A DNA stretch of 56,083 nt from Sterolibacterium sp. (GCA_019105045.1 JAHRWT010000070.1:1-56083), one strand, 5' to 3'. Shown: positions 26,896 through 38,768, counted from the first letter of the stretch. Made by a program: numbers and translations. Notes: generated by a model from the letters alone, not told the origin.

Positions 26896-27993
26896 ATGAA
26901 AATCGACAGCTACCATCTGGACTTCAGCAGCCAGCACAGTGCCACCAGTCAGCACACGCTGCAGGAGTCCCTGCGCGCCTGGACGGGCAACCAGCGTCCG
27001 GATTTCGAAGCTGCCCGTTCTGTTGCCGCTGCGGCTGATCCAATCATTTCACACGCGGGCCGGGCTGCCCTGGCAACCGAACAAGCCCTCCAGAATAGCG
27101 CCCTCGACAGTCCGGGCAGCGATGAAACCGAGGTCATCACAGAGGCACTGCGAGAGACCGAAAAAGACCCACGCCTGCTGCTGATCCGCCAGATGATCAA
27201 GCTGCTGACGGGCGCAGAGATCCAGGTGTTTTCCGCCAGCGATCTGCAGGCGAGCAATGTGGGCAGCAATGACATTGCCCGACTCGATCCCGGCGCAGAA
27301 GGCCGCCAGAACAGACCAGCCGGTTACGGTATCGAATACGAACGCCACGAAAGCTACAGCGAAACCGAGCAGACGCAATTTCAGGCAGCAGGCGTCATCC
27401 GCACCAGTGATGGCAAGGAAATCAACTTTCAGCTGAATCTGCAAATGCAGCGCAGTTACCACGCAGAAAGCCATGTCAGCCTGCGCATGGGTGATGAACC
27501 CGTACGCAAGGACCCACTGGTGATCAATTTCAATGGCGCTGCGGCCGAGCTGCACAGTCAACGTTTCCGCTTTGATCTGACAGGCGATGGCCAGCAGGAA
27601 CAGATCGCCCTGCTGGGCGGCAACAGTGGCTATCTGGCGCTGGACTTGAACGGCAACGGCCAGATCGACTCGGGCAAGGAGTTGTTTGGTGTTAAAAGTG
27701 GTAATGGCTTTGCCGATCTCGCCCACCATGACGACGACGGCAATGGCTGGATAGACGAAAACGACGCCATTTATGATCACCTGCGCATCTGGATGCCCGC
27801 TGCCGAAGGCCCTGGCCAGCTGCTCAGCCTGCAGGAAAAGCAAGTGGGTGCGCTCTATCTGGGTAGCCAGGCCACGGCTTTTGAACTGCGCGATGCGGCC
27901 AATCAATCACTGGGTGGTGTGCGCAGCAGCGGCATCTGGTTTGCCGAAAACGGCCAGGTTGGTTCCCTGCAGCAGATCGACCTGTCCGTCTGA
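26896..27993 (+). CDS. Hypothetical protein with EF-hand-like calcium loops
   Basis: A 365-residue protein without signal peptide or membrane segment. The N-terminal 120 residues look disordered and polar. The middle (about 145-200) holds a beta-rich segment with GKEINFQLNLQMQRS. The C-terminal part has DLTGDGQQEQIALLGG, then two EF-hand/dockerin-like loops: D250-L-N-G-N-G-Q-I-D and D279-D-D-G-N-G-W-I-D. Proteins with this C-terminal layout are widespread in proteobacteria but uncharacterised. It sits between trxC and grpE, an unusual place inside a stress-gene block. The ribosome site AGGAATAACC precedes the ATG. Function unknown; calcium binding is inferred from the loops. Confidence 0.7.
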   Translation: MKIDSYHLDFSSQHSATSQHTLQESLRAWTGNQRPDFEAARSVAAAADPIISHAGRAALATEQALQNSALDSPGSDETEVITEALRETEKDPRLLLIRQMIKLLTGAEIQVFSASDLQASNVGSNDIARLDPGAEGRQNRPAGYGIEYERHESYSETEQTQFQAAGVIRTSDGKEINFQLNLQMQRSYHAESHVSLRMGDEPVRKDPLVINFNGAAAELHSQRFRFDLTGDGQQEQIALLGGNSGYLALDLNGNGQIDSGKELFGVKSGNGFADLAHHDDDGNGWIDENDAIYDHLRIWMPAAEGPGQLLSLQEKQVGALYLGSQATAFELRDAANQSLGGVRSSGIWFAENGQVGSLQQIDLSV

Positions 27994-28111
27994 AGCAAAA
28001 CCCACCATCCACCGCACGTTGCCAGTCAACGCTGGGCAAGGCGGGTCTGCTTGCCGGACACAGGCTGACACGGGCAACTTGCCGACGCGCAAAAACTTTT
28101 TCTGCGCAACT

Positions 28112-28140
28112 CTTGAAACGCTCGCACTTGCCCCCAAGTA
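28112..28140 (+). promoter_or_regulatory. Sigma-32 promoter of grpE
   Basis: CTTGAAA (28112-28118) and CCCCAAGTA (28132-28140) are separated by 13 bases and match the heat-shock consensus CTTGAAA / CCCCATNTA well. It lies 41 bases before the grpE ATG. Confidence 0.8.
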
Positions 28141-28180
28141 GGCTGACATTCTTCAATTTTGTTCAGCCCACGAGAGACTT

Positions 28181-28747
28181 ATGCAGGAAAACCAACCCTT
28201 TCCCGACGCCACGCCAACGACAGAGGCAACGGATTCGCCCGTCGCACCTGACACACTGACGGCCGACACCCCGCTGACAACGGAAGCCCTGACCGAAGCC
28301 CTGCGACTGACCGAGCAGAAAGCGAAGGAACACCACGAGGACTGGCTGCGTGCCAAGGCCGAAACCGAGAACGTGCGCCGCCGTGCTCAGGAAGACGTGA
28401 GCAAGGCCCACAAGTTCGCCAGCGAAAAATTCGCCACCGAACTGCTGGCCGTCAAGGACAGCCTGGAAGCGGCTTTTGCCACGGAAAACCAGACACTGGA
28501 AAATCTCATGGCCGGTGTCGAGCTGACTTTGCGCCAGCTGAATACCGCTTTTGAGAAGTCCAGTGTGGTCGAACTCAATCCCTTGAACGAGAAATTCGAC
28601 CCCCATTGGCATCAGGCCATCGGCCAGCTCGATGCACCCGAAGGCGTGGAAGCCAACCAGGTTTTGCAGGTACTGCAAAAAGGCTATGCGCTGCACGAAC
28701 GCGTCCTGCGCCCCGCCCTGGTCATGGTCGCCAAGGGCAAGGCCTGA
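28181..28747 (+). CDS. grpE: Nucleotide exchange factor GrpE
   Basis: A 188-residue cochaperone that releases ADP from DnaK. An acidic, Thr/Pro-rich N-terminus of about 40 residues is followed by a long helix (about 45-95, containing [19 protein letters not shown]). The C-terminal beta domain has [17 protein letters not shown] and [19 protein letters not shown]. Its own sigma-32 promoter lies directly upstream. dnaK follows after 162 bases with a second promoter, so the two are separately inducible. Confidence 0.96.
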   Translation: MQENQPFPDATPTTEATDSPVAPDTLTADTPLTTEALTEALRLTEQKAKEHHEDWLRAKAETENVRRRAQEDVSKAHKFASEKFATELLAVKDSLEAAFATENQTLENLMAGVELTLRQLNTAFEKSSVVELNPLNEKFDPHWHQAIGQLDAPEGVEANQVLQVLQKGYALHERVLRPALVMVAKGKA

Positions 28748-28790
28748 ATGCAGCGACGGCATTCACACGGCATTCACATTCAATTTCCAT

Positions 28791-28819
28791 CTTGAAAAAT
28801 CACGGGGCAGCCTTATCTT
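28791..28819 (+). promoter_or_regulatory. Sigma-32-type promoter of dnaK
   Basis: CTTGAAA (28791-28797), a 13-base spacer, then CCTTATCTT (28811-28819), a fair match to CCCCATNTA. The dnaK ATG is 90 bases further on. No CIRCE repeat is seen in this leader. Confidence 0.65.
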
Positions 28820-28909
28820 TGCCTCAAGTCATTGATGCGGGCGCGCAGTCGCTGGAATCTTCCCGCAGCTGACACCCTCGCACAAACATTTGAATCGAAA
28901 GGAAACAAC

Positions 28910-30850
<1,941 letters not shown>

Positions 30851-30876
30851 GACCACGGGCACAGGGGGCGTCATGA

Positions 30877-30900
30877 CGGCACCACGGCACCACGGCACCA
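30877..30900. repeat. Three perfect copies of CGGCACCA between dnaK and dnaJ
   Basis: An 8-bp unit repeated three times, followed by degenerate CACCA-rich sequence. The unit is not a multiple of three, consistent with a non-coding position. Confidence 0.8.
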
Positions 30901-30951
30901 CAACACCACCACGCTCCCTGCCCGCCCTGTCTTACCACTCATGACTGAAAA

Positions 30952-30967
30952 AATCCCCCTGGGGATT
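30952..30967. repeat. 7-bp inverted repeat before dnaJ
   Basis: AATCCCC and GGGGATT are separated by CT, ending 22 bases before the dnaJ ATG. It could be a short hairpin acting on translation or a partial terminator. No sigma-32 site was seen for dnaJ, so the gene probably depends on read-through from dnaK. Confidence 0.5.
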
Positions 30968-30989
30968 CCTCACATCTCACTGATTCCCC

Positions 30990-32114
<1,125 letters not shown>

Positions 32115-32134
32115 AGCGTACCTGTACCTGCCAC

Positions 32135-32168
32135 GCCGGACAGCCGCCTGCCCGGTCGGCTGTCCGGC
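32135..32168. terminator. Perfect 12-bp hairpin downstream of dnaJ
   Basis: GCCGGACAGCCG and CGGCTGTCCGGC flank a 10-base loop, 20 bases after the dnaJ stop and 24 bases before the end of the convergent lipoprotein gene. No T-run on either strand. The stem is very stable and probably marks the 3' end of the dnaK-dnaJ transcript. Confidence 0.6.
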
Positions 32169-32192
32169 TATCGACGGATTCGCCGACCCGCC

Positions 32193-32489
32193 TCAAAACG
32201 GCGGACAACGAAAGAATCCACGATAGCTGCGGCAACCCGCGGGGGCCATGTGCGTGCTGTACTCATACTCCAGATGCCTGACCGCATTCGTCGTATTGAG
32301 TTTGAGTATGCACTCCCGCCACGCATCGGTATCTGCCTGATAGCCCAGCTTTTCGCAGGCTGGGCCATACACCTGGATCATCTCCTCGACCTCCTGCTGC
32401 ATCATTGCCGCCCGCTCGGCCGGGGTGATGCCCGCGCAACCGGCAAGCAGCAGAACCAGGGTAAATGGCACAAATACACGCTTGTTCAT
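32193..32489 (-). CDS. Small putative lipoprotein
   Basis: A 98-residue protein with a lipoprotein signal: MNKRVFVPFTLVLLLAGC, lipobox LAGC with Cys18. The mature part is helical at first (TPAERAAMMQQEVEEMIQVYG), then carries four further cysteines that could form disulfides. No family is recognised. It sits between dnaJ (convergent) and the kinase-like gene (same strand, 87 bases upstream). Confidence 0.7.
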   Translation of the reverse strand: MNKRVFVPFTLVLLLAGCAGITPAERAAMMQQEVEEMIQVYGPACEKLGYQADTDAWRECILKLNTTNAVRHLEYEYSTHMAPAGCRSYRGFFRCPPF

Positions 32490-32576
32490 GATAAAACCTC
32501 CATTGGCGACGCTCCCTCGATCATGGCCAGATTCTATCGCCTGGCTCGGTCTGCCACGCCATGAAATTGTCAGGAA

Positions 32577-33446
32577 TCATGACGCCACCAAGGACGGCTG
32601 ACAGAACTGGCGCAACAGCTGCGCGAGGAGCAGAGCGCGCCGAATATCCTTGTGTTTCTGCGCCTGCTGCCTGAGCAAAAAGGCCAGCCAGAGCAACAGG
32701 CCGGTCACTTTTTCCAGCCGGCACAGCGCCTGCTTCACGGCCGGGGAAGGCGCCTGCTGAAAATAACGCTGCAGCAAGGCAACACCCTCATCCTTTGCTG
32801 CCATCCCGTCCAATCCCAGATGATCGACAACCGACTGCAGAGTCAGCAGCAGATCATAAGCCTGCATCAAAGCCAGCGGCAGCGCGTCCCCGGCGGCTTC
32901 CTCGAAATCAATCCGATAAATCTGCCCACCATGCAAGGTGAGATTGCGCACTTGCGCGCCGCCATGCCAGTCACCGGCCAGATGAAACCTCGCCAGCTCG
33001 TCAAAAATCCGCAGCAGCAGCGCGGCCCTTTCATCCGCCGGGGCGCCCTGCAAGCGTCGCGTCAAATCTTCGCCGCAGAATTCCAGCACCAGATAATCAG
33101 CAGTTTGCAACACCACATGCGGTACACGCACGCCCTGCTGCTGCAAATACGCCAGCCGGCGGGCTTCGTAAGCAATATCGCCGGCACGCAAACGCGCCGG
33201 GTGCACAAAACACCGGAACAGAAGCGCGCAACCGGCACTGATCAACCAGGAGCGACCATGACGCACCTGGCCATGCCGGCGATATTTCACGATGAAATCT
33301 CGTCCCTGATGATGAATCTTCTCTGTCGCCAGATTGCCTGGCGCCGCATCCAGCCTGCTCTGCACCAGAGCCTGCAGACTGACTGGCTCGTCCTGGCTGG
33401 CGGGAAATCCGGAAATCTCGTGTATTCGATTCATAAAAAGTGGCAT
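32577..33446 (-). CDS. RIO/Bud32-like small-molecule or protein kinase-fold protein
   Basis: A 289-residue cytoplasmic protein with a reduced kinase fold. FIVKYRR offers the ATP-binding lysine and AYEARRLAYLQQQGV the paired glutamate. YLVLEFCGEDLTRRL is the hinge; DWHGGAQVRNL resembles the catalytic loop and YRIDFEEA the metal-binding DFE. This pattern is near lipopolysaccharide kinases (KdkA/WaaP) and Bud32-like proteins. The C-terminal 90 residues are helical. Two in-frame methionines compete for the start (33446 and 33434), neither with a clear ribosome site. Substrate unknown. It is divergent from the winged-helix gene. Confidence 0.65.
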   Translation of the reverse strand: MPLFMNRIHEISGFPASQDEPVSLQALVQSRLDAAPGNLATEKIHHQGRDFIVKYRRHGQVRHGRSWLISAGCALLFRCFVHPARLRAGDIAYEARRLAYLQQQGVRVPHVVLQTADYLVLEFCGEDLTRRLQGAPADERAALLLRIFDELARFHLAGDWHGGAQVRNLTLHGGQIYRIDFEEAAGDALPLALMQAYDLLLTLQSVVDHLGLDGMAAKDEGVALLQRYFQQAPSPAVKQALCRLEKVTGLLLWLAFLLRQQAQKHKDIRRALLLAQLLRQFCQPSLVAS

Positions 33447-33494
33447 ATCGGAGCGATATAATCAAACGGCTAGCGGCTGCTTGCCAGGACAGAC

Positions 33495-34022
33495 ATGACG
33501 ACGATAGACCGCAAGGTATTCGACCAGAATTTTTATCGTGTGAGCTACCTGCTCTCACGCTTCATGGTGCCTTACATGCGCAGCGTCTACCGCGAATTTG
33601 ACGGCGACGTCCTGCTCAATATTGTCATCGGTGAAATCGGCACGCGCAACCTGGGACAATTTTACGAAGCCAGCCACAATAGTAAAACCTTCGAAAGTCG
33701 TCTGGGCGATGTCAACGAACACCAACGTGTACTGCGTCCCTGCAACGCCCTGTCGATCAGCGATGCCAGCGGCATCCCGCGCGAAACCGTGCGGCGCAAG
33801 GTCAATACCCTGATCCAGCGCGGCTGGATCAGCCAGAACGAACGAGGTCATCTCTACCTCACCCCTGAAGTCGCCGGACATTTCCAACGCTTTCTGCTCG
33901 AATTGATCGAAGAGCTGCTTCCCGCCGCTCGCGAACTGGCCGAAGTGTTGGAGCAGGAACCCATAACCGGCCCGATGATAACCAGTGAAAAGCCGGACGC
34001 CGGGTCCGCCGGCAGAACATAG
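33495..34022 (+). CDS. Winged-helix DNA-binding protein
   Basis: A 175-residue protein. The N-terminal half is helical (VSYLLSRFMVPYMRSVYREFDGDVLLNIVIGEIGTR). A helix-turn-helix with wing follows at about 90-125: ISDASGIPRETVRRKVNTLIQRGWI then QNERGHLYLTP. The C-terminal helix is Glu/Leu-rich. The layout resembles MarR/Crp-type winged helices but the family is not clear. A regulator of the divergent kinase-like gene or of the downstream iron-uptake genes is possible; the sequence does not show which. Confidence 0.65.
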   Translation: MTTIDRKVFDQNFYRVSYLLSRFMVPYMRSVYREFDGDVLLNIVIGEIGTRNLGQFYEASHNSKTFESRLGDVNEHQRVLRPCNALSISDASGIPRETVRRKVNTLIQRGWISQNERGHLYLTPEVAGHFQRFLLELIEELLPAARELAEVLEQEPITGPMITSEKPDAGSAGRT

Positions 34023-34147
34023 TCCCTGCCGGATTCGCAGCGCCGTTCACGCACATGCCTGGGTGTCCGCTGTCGGCACCCGCACGTCTGGGCAAACCAC
34101 CGCAGAAAACCAAACACTCAAATCCGGCGACTTGAGCCGCGAACCTA

Positions 34148-34187
34148 TTGACAGACAGCCAGTACATGAATGAGAATTGTTCTCGTT
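34148..34187 (+). promoter_or_regulatory. Fur-regulated promoter of the TonB receptor
   Basis: TTGACA (34148-34153) is a perfect -35 box; GAGAAT at 34172-34177 (spacing 18) serves as -10. The 19-mer at 34169-34187, AATGAGAATTGTTCTCGTT, agrees with the Fur-box form AATGAGAATCATTCTCATT at 16 positions and covers the -10. Iron-bound Fur should therefore repress the receptor. Confidence 0.75.
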
Positions 34188-34231
34188 TTCGATGAACAAC
34201 ACAATCTCTTTGATTCACAGGAACCCATCTC

Positions 34232-36469
34232 ATGCTGCTTTCGTTTTCCTCACCCGCACAGCATCTTTCACCGCGGGTCTTGAGCCTTACCGCCACCCTG
34301 CTCGTTACGGGCAATGCTTTTGCAGACGCGGCGGAGACAGTCCTGCCCGCAGTGCGCGTCGAGGCCACCATGGAAACATCCTCCAAGGACACCTTGCAGG
34401 CAACGACCACACGCATCGGCAAAGGCAAACAGGAATTGCGCGACATTCCGCAATCGGTCACCGTCGTTACCGAACGACTGATTGATGATCGCAATCTCGA
34501 CACAATGAAGGAAGTGCTGCACAACACCGCAGGCGTCAGCTTCCTGGCAGCCGAAGGGGGCGAGGAAGATATCCGCCTGCGCGGCTTTTCGCTGCAGGCC
34601 AGTGGCGACATTTTTGTCGACGGCATGCGCGACCCAGCCTTCTACGAACGCGACACGTTCAATTATGACCGCCTCGAAGTGCTGCGCGGCTCGGCTTCAA
34701 TGCTGTTCGGCCGGGGTTCAACCGGCGGCGTGGTGAATCAAGTCAGCAAGGAACCCAACCTGCTGAACCGTAACGAACTCACAGCAACCATCGGCAGCGG
34801 TCACTATGCGCGACTTGAAGGTGATTTCAATCTCAAGACCGGCGACAACGCCGCGCTGCGAATGAACACCATGTGGACCGGCTCGAAAGCCTTCGGTCAT
34901 TACGGCGCAGGGCTGGACAAAAAAGGCTTTTCCGGCGCGTATCGCTATGGTGTGGGCACAGACGATGAATTCCAGGTCGGTGTCTTCTACCTCGACAACC
35001 ACAACGGCATCAATTACGGTATGCCCTGGCTGACCCCAAGCACGGGCGCAACTAACCGTGTGCTGGTGCCGGTCGATCCGAAGCGCTACTACGGCCTGAC
35101 CAGCGATTACAACGCCGGCACAGCCCAATACGCCACCCTCAGCCATATCCACCGTTTTGCCGGCGCCGCCGAACTCAGGACAAGCTATCGCAACGGCAGC
35201 TTCACCCGCGACCAGCGCGCCAGCGCCATCCGCTTTGCGGCAGCCGGCTTGCAACCGGGCGGCCTGGCTATCACCGGAGACACGCTGGGCGACGCCACCG
35301 TGCTCACCCGTGGCAGCAACAACAAGGCCATGGATCTCGATACGCAAAGCCTGCAAAGCGACTACAGCGACAAGTTCCAGGCCTTCGGCAAACAACATGA
35401 ACTACTGGCTGGCATCGATCTGGGGCGCGACAAATTTACCGGCTATACGCCCACGCTGCCGACCGGCGTGACGCTGCCCAAGCCGCCGACCCTGATTGGC
35501 ACACCGAACGATGGTGCGAGCGTGAACGAATCGTTGCGTGTCAAACTGATCAACCGTGATTTCAAATCCACCTCCATCGGCGCCTACGCCCAGGACATGG
35601 TGCAGGTCACCGAACACTGGAAACTGCTGGGCGGCCTGCGCTGGGACAGCTTTGAAGGCCGTTACCGCACCTATTCGACGGCACCGGCCACGCTCGGTCA
35701 GATGACCGGAGAACGCGCCCGCTCCGACAATCTGTGGAGCAAGCGCGTCGGCGTGCTCTATCAACCCAACGCTCTGTCGTCTTTCCATTTTTCCTACGGC
35801 ACATCGTTCAATACTTCAGGCGATGCCTACCAGTATGACGCCCTGGGTTCCAACACCCCGCCTGAAAAGAGCCGCAACATCGAACTCGGCGCCAAGCTCG
35901 ACTCTGAAAACGGCGACCACGTCCTGCGTTTCGCTCTTTTCCACTCGACCAAGTACAACGAACGCAACCGCGATGATGAATCCGTCACGCCGACGACCTA
36001 CCTGCTCTCCGGCGCGCGCCATGCGGCTGGTCTGGAAGTCGATGCGGCCGGGCGCATCGGACGCGACTGGGAAATCTACGCCTCCTACGCCTGGATACCC
36101 ATCGCGCGCATCGACAAAGGCGCTTCCGACGGCACCACCCTGCTGGTCGGCGAAAACGTCGGCGCCCGGCCCGGCCTGACGCCGAAACACAGCGGCACCG
36201 TATGGGCCACCTGGCAAGCGAACAGCCAGTGGCGTCTGGGCGGCGGCCTCAATCTGCGCAGCAGCATGGCGCCTCAGCAGGCCAAAATCAAGGCGCCGGC
36301 TTATCTGACCGCCGATCTGATGGCCGAATATGCGCTGATGCGCGACCTGATCCTGAAATTCAATGTCACCAACATCACCAACAAACGCTATGCGGACTTT
36401 CTCTACCGTGGTCACTACGTCGCCGGCGCGCCGCGCAACCTGCAGCTCAGCGCAACCTACAAGTTCTAG
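34232..36469 (+). CDS. TonB-dependent siderophore receptor (Fiu-like)
   Basis: A 745-residue outer-membrane receptor. A signal peptide of about 31 residues ends in NAFA-D. The plug domain has IPQSVTVVTERLIDDR and YDRLEVLRGSASMLFGRGSTGGVVNQVSK. The 22-strand barrel follows and ends in LQLSATYKF with a terminal Phe, as outer-membrane proteins do. The plug resembles catecholate receptors of the Fiu/FhuE class. It imports ferric siderophore with TonB energy. Regulation by the Fur box upstream fits. It forms a pair with the DUF1513 gene 42 bases downstream. Confidence 0.93.
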   Translation: MLLSFSSPAQHLSPRVLSLTATLLVTGNAFADAAETVLPAVRVEATMETSSKDTLQATTTRIGKGKQELRDIPQSVTVVTERLIDDRNLDTMKEVLHNTAGVSFLAAEGGEEDIRLRGFSLQASGDIFVDGMRDPAFYERDTFNYDRLEVLRGSASMLFGRGSTGGVVNQVSKEPNLLNRNELTATIGSGHYARLEGDFNLKTGDNAALRMNTMWTGSKAFGHYGAGLDKKGFSGAYRYGVGTDDEFQVGVFYLDNHNGINYGMPWLTPSTGATNRVLVPVDPKRYYGLTSDYNAGTAQYATLSHIHRFAGAAELRTSYRNGSFTRDQRASAIRFAAAGLQPGGLAITGDTLGDATVLTRGSNNKAMDLDTQSLQSDYSDKFQAFGKQHELLAGIDLGRDKFTGYTPTLPTGVTLPKPPTLIGTPNDGASVNESLRVKLINRDFKSTSIGAYAQDMVQVTEHWKLLGGLRWDSFEGRYRTYSTAPATLGQMTGERARSDNLWSKRVGVLYQPNALSSFHFSYGTSFNTSGDAYQYDALGSNTPPEKSRNIELGAKLDSENGDHVLRFALFHSTKYNERNRDDESVTPTTYLLSGARHAAGLEVDAAGRIGRDWEIYASYAWIPIARIDKGASDGTTLLVGENVGARPGLTPKHSGTVWATWQANSQWRLGGGLNLRSSMAPQQAKIKAPAYLTADLMAEYALMRDLILKFNVTNITNKRYADFLYRGHYVAGAPRNLQLSATYKF

Positions 36470-36511
36470 CCGCGACTCGTCACCACAACCAACGATCCCA
36501 AGGAAAACCCC

Positions 36512-37630
36512 ATGAAGAATCTGAATCGTCGTCAATTTCTGCAACAACTCGGCGCCACACTTGTCGTTGCTGCCCTGCCAGCTTACGCCAGAGCCCAGGA
36601 AGGCAGCGGCATCATGCAGGTCGGCGGCGGCTGGCGCATGAACGAACGTGACTACCAGATCGGTGTCGTACAAATCGACTGGCAAAGCGGCCAGCTCGAT
36701 CTGAAATACGCGATTACGGTACCCACCCTGCCTCACGCCATCGTTCCCGAAGCCGGCGGCGGTTTTCTGGCCGTTGCCACTCGTCCCGGCACCTGGCTGA
36801 TGCGGGTCGACGCCGACGGCAAACTCGTCGAACAACTCTTGATGAGCGATGAAAACGATGCGCGCACCTTCGACGGCCATGTCATCGCCAGCAACGACGG
36901 ACACTGGCTGTACACCGGCGAAACCGACCGCAAGACGGGTGAGGGCTGGTTCAGCGTGCGCGATACGCGCAACCTGAAAAAAGTCGCGGAACACCGCACC
37001 CAAGGAATCGACCCACACCAGATTCTGGTGGATGCGGAAGGCAAGCTGATCATCGCCAACGGCGGCATCCCGCGCACGCCAACAGGTGGCAAACGCAATC
37101 TGGAACGCATGAACCCAAACCTGGTCCGTCTGGACGCTGAAAGTGGCGAACAGCTGGGTCTCTGGAGTCTGCGCGACAAGCGGCTGAGCCCGCATCACAT
37201 CGCCTGGAACCGGCCGCTTGAAAACGGTCCCGTACTGCTCGGCATCGGCCTGCAGGCCGAGCACGACGACCCCGCTCAGCGCCGTCAAGCGCCGCTACTG
37301 GCGGTCTGGGACGGCAAGGAATTGACCATTCCCAGCTACGCGGTGGCCGACGGCTACGCCGGCGATGTCGCCGCCGGCCCCAACGGCGGTTTCGTGCTCA
37401 CCGCGCAGTTCGCCAACCGGATCGTGCTGTGGCAGCCGCAGAAACCAGCCGAACTGATGACCATCGGCAATGTGCAGAATCCCTGTGGCCTGTGGCCGTT
37501 GCCGGATGCCCCCGGTGTGGCCGTTGGCGGCGGCCTGGGGCTGGCGCGCTGGCATCCGACCGAAGCCCCCGCCATGCTGCGCTGGCCGCAGGGCATGGCC
37601 GCCGGCAATCACTGGGCCATTCTCGCCTGA
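36512..37630 (+). CDS. DUF1513 protein, exported by the Tat route
   Basis: A 372-residue protein with a twin-arginine signal: NRRQFLQQLGATLVVAALPAYARA. The mature part looks like a beta-propeller, with repeated blades such as GGGFLAVATRPGTWLMRVDADGK and HDGHVIASNDGHWLYTGE-like stretches, and matches DUF1513. Members often lie next to iron-uptake genes (imelysin, dihaem peroxidase); here the partner is a Fur-controlled TonB receptor, and none of the usual imelysin partners is present. It probably acts in the periplasm on iron handling, by context. The ribosome site AAGGAAAACCCC precedes the ATG. Confidence 0.85.
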   Translation: MKNLNRRQFLQQLGATLVVAALPAYARAQEGSGIMQVGGGWRMNERDYQIGVVQIDWQSGQLDLKYAITVPTLPHAIVPEAGGGFLAVATRPGTWLMRVDADGKLVEQLLMSDENDARTFDGHVIASNDGHWLYTGETDRKTGEGWFSVRDTRNLKKVAEHRTQGIDPHQILVDAEGKLIIANGGIPRTPTGGKRNLERMNPNLVRLDAESGEQLGLWSLRDKRLSPHHIAWNRPLENGPVLLGIGLQAEHDDPAQRRQAPLLAVWDGKELTIPSYAVADGYAGDVAAGPNGGFVLTAQFANRIVLWQPQKPAELMTIGNVQNPCGLWPLPDAPGVAVGGGLGLARWHPTEAPAMLRWPQGMAAGNHWAILA

Positions 37631-37666
37631 TTCCTGCGCCGGCCCAGCGCGGCATGTCAATCGCCC

Positions 37667-38530
37667 TCAGGCCGGCAGATAAAAACGCTGGCGCAAGTTT
37701 GCATTTTCAGCCAACCCCAACATCTGCAACAACTCGACCAGCCGTTGCGCGGCCTGTCGCTGCGGGCGGGCCGCGCTGCGACGGGCGATGATCAACTCGT
37801 TTTTCAGCGAATGTTCCCAACCGACCAGCTCGGTTACCGACACCTGGTAGCCATGCGCTTCCAGTTGCAGACAGCGCAGCACGTTGGTGACATGACTGCC
37901 GAACTCCCGCGTATGCAGTGGATGGCGCCAGAGTTCGGCAAACGCACCACGCGCCAGTGCGGCCGCCTTGTCCTGGCGCAGATGCGCGGCGACTTCGGCC
38001 TGGCAGCAAGGCACGATCAGCAGCGCCTGGGCCTGTTTTTTCAGGGCAAAATCAATGGCGTCATCCGTCGCCGTATCGCAGGCATGTAACGCCGTGACCA
38101 GATCCGGCCGCTCGGGCAGCAGCGGCGAAACGATCGATTCCGCCACTGCAAGACCGTGAAAACTCATGCTGGCAAAACCCAGCCGCGCAGCCAGCTCGCG
38201 CGACCGTTCGACCAGCTCATGACGCCGCTCGATACCATGAATGTGACTACCCGGCGCGCGCGGCCGCACATAAAGATCATGGATGATGAAGCCCAGATAG
38301 GACTTGCCGGCACCATGATCGACAATTTGCAAATCCGTGCGCTGCTGCCCAAGCTCCTCCAGCAGCGGTTCGATGAACTGCATCAAGTGATAAATCTGCT
38401 TGAGCTTGCGCCGGCTGTCCTGGTTCATCTGCCCATCACGCGTCAGGATGTGCAGTTCCTTGAGCAGCTCCAGCGACTGACCGGGCCGGACTTCATAGCG
38501 CCTGGCTTTGGGCGTAGCGGTTTTTTTCAT
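37667..38530 (-). CDS. SAM-dependent methyltransferase
   Basis: A 287-residue protein. The SAM-binding motif is in LQIVDHGAGKSYLGFIIHDLY, followed by the acidic residue HGIERRHELVERSRELAARLG. ALHACDTATDDAIDFALKKQAQALLIVPCCQAEV resembles the METTL25/RRNAD1-like methyltransferases, in which an HACD motif and CC pair are conserved. A possible target is RNA; this is inference. The ATG at 38530 starts MKKTATPKARR; in-frame sequence further upstream runs through the palindromic element and is rejected. It is convergent with DUF1513. Confidence 0.75.
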   Translation of the reverse strand: MKKTATPKARRYEVRPGQSLELLKELHILTRDGQMNQDSRRKLKQIYHLMQFIEPLLEELGQQRTDLQIVDHGAGKSYLGFIIHDLYVRPRAPGSHIHGIERRHELVERSRELAARLGFASMSFHGLAVAESIVSPLLPERPDLVTALHACDTATDDAIDFALKKQAQALLIVPCCQAEVAAHLRQDKAAALARGAFAELWRHPLHTREFGSHVTNVLRCLQLEAHGYQVSVTELVGWEHSLKNELIIARRSAARPQRQAAQRLVELLQMLGLAENANLRQRFYLPA

Positions 38531-38590
38531 GGCAAATGGCAACAGGACAACCCACGCAGGGGGCAAACTGCCAGTATACCGGCCGCTGCA

Positions 38591-38674
38591 GTTTGGTACG
38601 CGATGCAAGGCGCGAAGTAGAAGCCAATGGAGGGACCCTTGCGAAACTGGGCAACGCCGTAGATCGCGCCAAAC
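38591..38674. repeat. 84-bp palindromic intergenic element
   Basis: The ends GTTTGGTACGCGAT and ATCGCGCCAAAC are inverted copies that differ by a two-base insertion. Inside, GCAAGG (38605-38610) can pair with CCTTGC (38637-38642), and GGCG with CGCC. The element lies in the 238-base gap between two divergent genes and looks like a REP/MITE-type unit or a structured RNA. No other copy was noticed in this window. The rest of the gap has only a TATCAT -10-like site near 38719. Confidence 0.5.
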
Positions 38675-38768
38675 CCACAGATGAATGCGGCAGAACGATT
38701 CGTGCAGAGCTTCCCAAGGTATCATGCCGGTTTTGCCGTTGCCCCACTTGTGCGCTCTTGCCATCCCC

